Shown here piece by piece: positions 63,401-64,000 of a DNA stretch of 64,000 bases. The notes under the pieces were generated by a model. That model was not told where the DNA came from. It worked only from the letters and a program-made list of their open reading frames with translations, and made no database searches. The position numbers were made by a program, and so were the translations under genes. The DNA comes from Montifringilla adamsi (taxonomy: Eukaryota; Chordata; Aves; Passeriformes; Passeridae), in NCBI GenBank assembly GCA_017590115.1, contig JAGGNK010015114.1, forward strand, positions 1,991,307-2,055,306. Reading direction: 5' to 3'. Numbering within the stretch: the first letter of the stretch is position 1; the number at the start of each line of letters is the position of its first letter.

Positions 63401-64000
63401 TCCCCTTCCCTAGTTCATAGGCAAGGCTGGCGGCAGGGCCAGAACTCTTGAAAGCAACGCTCCAGCTGGATCTTTACTTCCTTTACTTGGCTCTCAATTT
63501 CCCTAGGCTTCATGATCCTCTCCCTGATAACCCATGTGGGCAATTAGAACAACCTTAATTCAGCGTAGATAAAACACTTCCTGCCCTACCAGTCACTCAA
63601 GCATAAAGGTTTAATATACTCTGGATACGTGGAGAACAATTCCAATTCAGTACTACAATTTCTGAAGAGCATCTCCAATGCTAAGTACCTCAGGATTCTA
63701 AAAAGTCCTGATCAGACTGGCTGACCTCCAGCCACCTCAATTAACTGTAAAAGTGAAGTACGCATAGTGCAGTACTCAGGGAATAAATATACTGCAAGAA
63801 ACCAGAGACCAAGAGCTGTTTCAAGAAACTTGAAAGAATTGAAAAGGCCAAGTTCGGTTTACACCAGTCAAAAGTCAACACTGAGTAACCTGTTGTTTCC
63901 AAATATGGTTTTTTTTTGGATGCTGTCTATAGCACCTGTTCAAATGTTTTTATATAGAGACCAAACTTTAATCAGCAACACACAGATAACTCAGATATGG
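60448..64000. other. Unique AT-rich non-coding stretch
   Basis: No gene, RNA or interspersed repeat is recognised. A 156-codon minus frame (60588-61058) has no family resemblance. From 61000 onward the sequence is AT-rich with only short frames; small GC-richer patches occur at 62090-62250 and 63370-63490. Confidence 0.55.

Overview
This window looks like ordinary non-coding nuclear DNA of a bird, most likely a songbird. I base that on the repeats. There are several old CR1-type LINE fragments on both strands, and at least three solitary endogenous-retrovirus LTRs of types I recognise from passerine genomes. One very old LINE fragment of a type shared by birds, turtles and crocodilians is also present. 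There is no operon-like layout, no bacterial gene, no rRNA, no CRISPR array and no tRNA that I can support. Open reading frames are short and scattered; the longest (214 codons, minus strand, 59407-60051) lies in a GC-rich patch and resembles no family I know. I therefore annotate no confident host coding exon. The window is intergenic or intronic, and the sequence does not say which.

Layout. 1-2862 unique AT-rich DNA; 2868-3626 a complete solo LTR with a 5-bp target duplication; 5984-6340 CR1 (minus); 8062-8530 a 3'-clipped LTR (minus); 12364-12650 CR1 (minus); 17478-17883 a complete solo LTR (minus) with a 6-bp target duplication; 24371-25742 two adjoining CR1 pieces (plus), the second with decayed reverse transcriptase motifs; 27393-27735 CR1 (minus); 29620-29679 an A-rich tract; 30215-30345 a GC-rich minisatellite; 34310-34830 an ancient LINE fragment (minus); 41320-41468 a near-perfect inverted repeat with 64-bp arms; 46111-46777 an LTR (minus) whose promoter-distal end has been duplicated in tandem; 47455-47770 CR1 (plus); 55152-55451 a probable LTR (minus); 56690-57815 CR1 (plus) with reverse transcriptase remnants; 60276-60447 a 92-bp tandem duplication in GC-rich sequence. 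The remainder is unique sequence with low-complexity patches and short hairpins.

How it fits together. There is no pathway here. The history is one of repeat insertion and decay, followed by a few younger local rearrangements: three tandem duplications with copies differing at one or two substitutions, and one fold-back inverted repeat. The inverted repeat is the least expected structure. A possible signal-peptide exon plus a phase-compatible second exon (49951-50471) is the only coding candidate I would test. No clearly undescribed biological system was found. All statements come from reading the sequence; no database search was run, so family names are recognition by eye.
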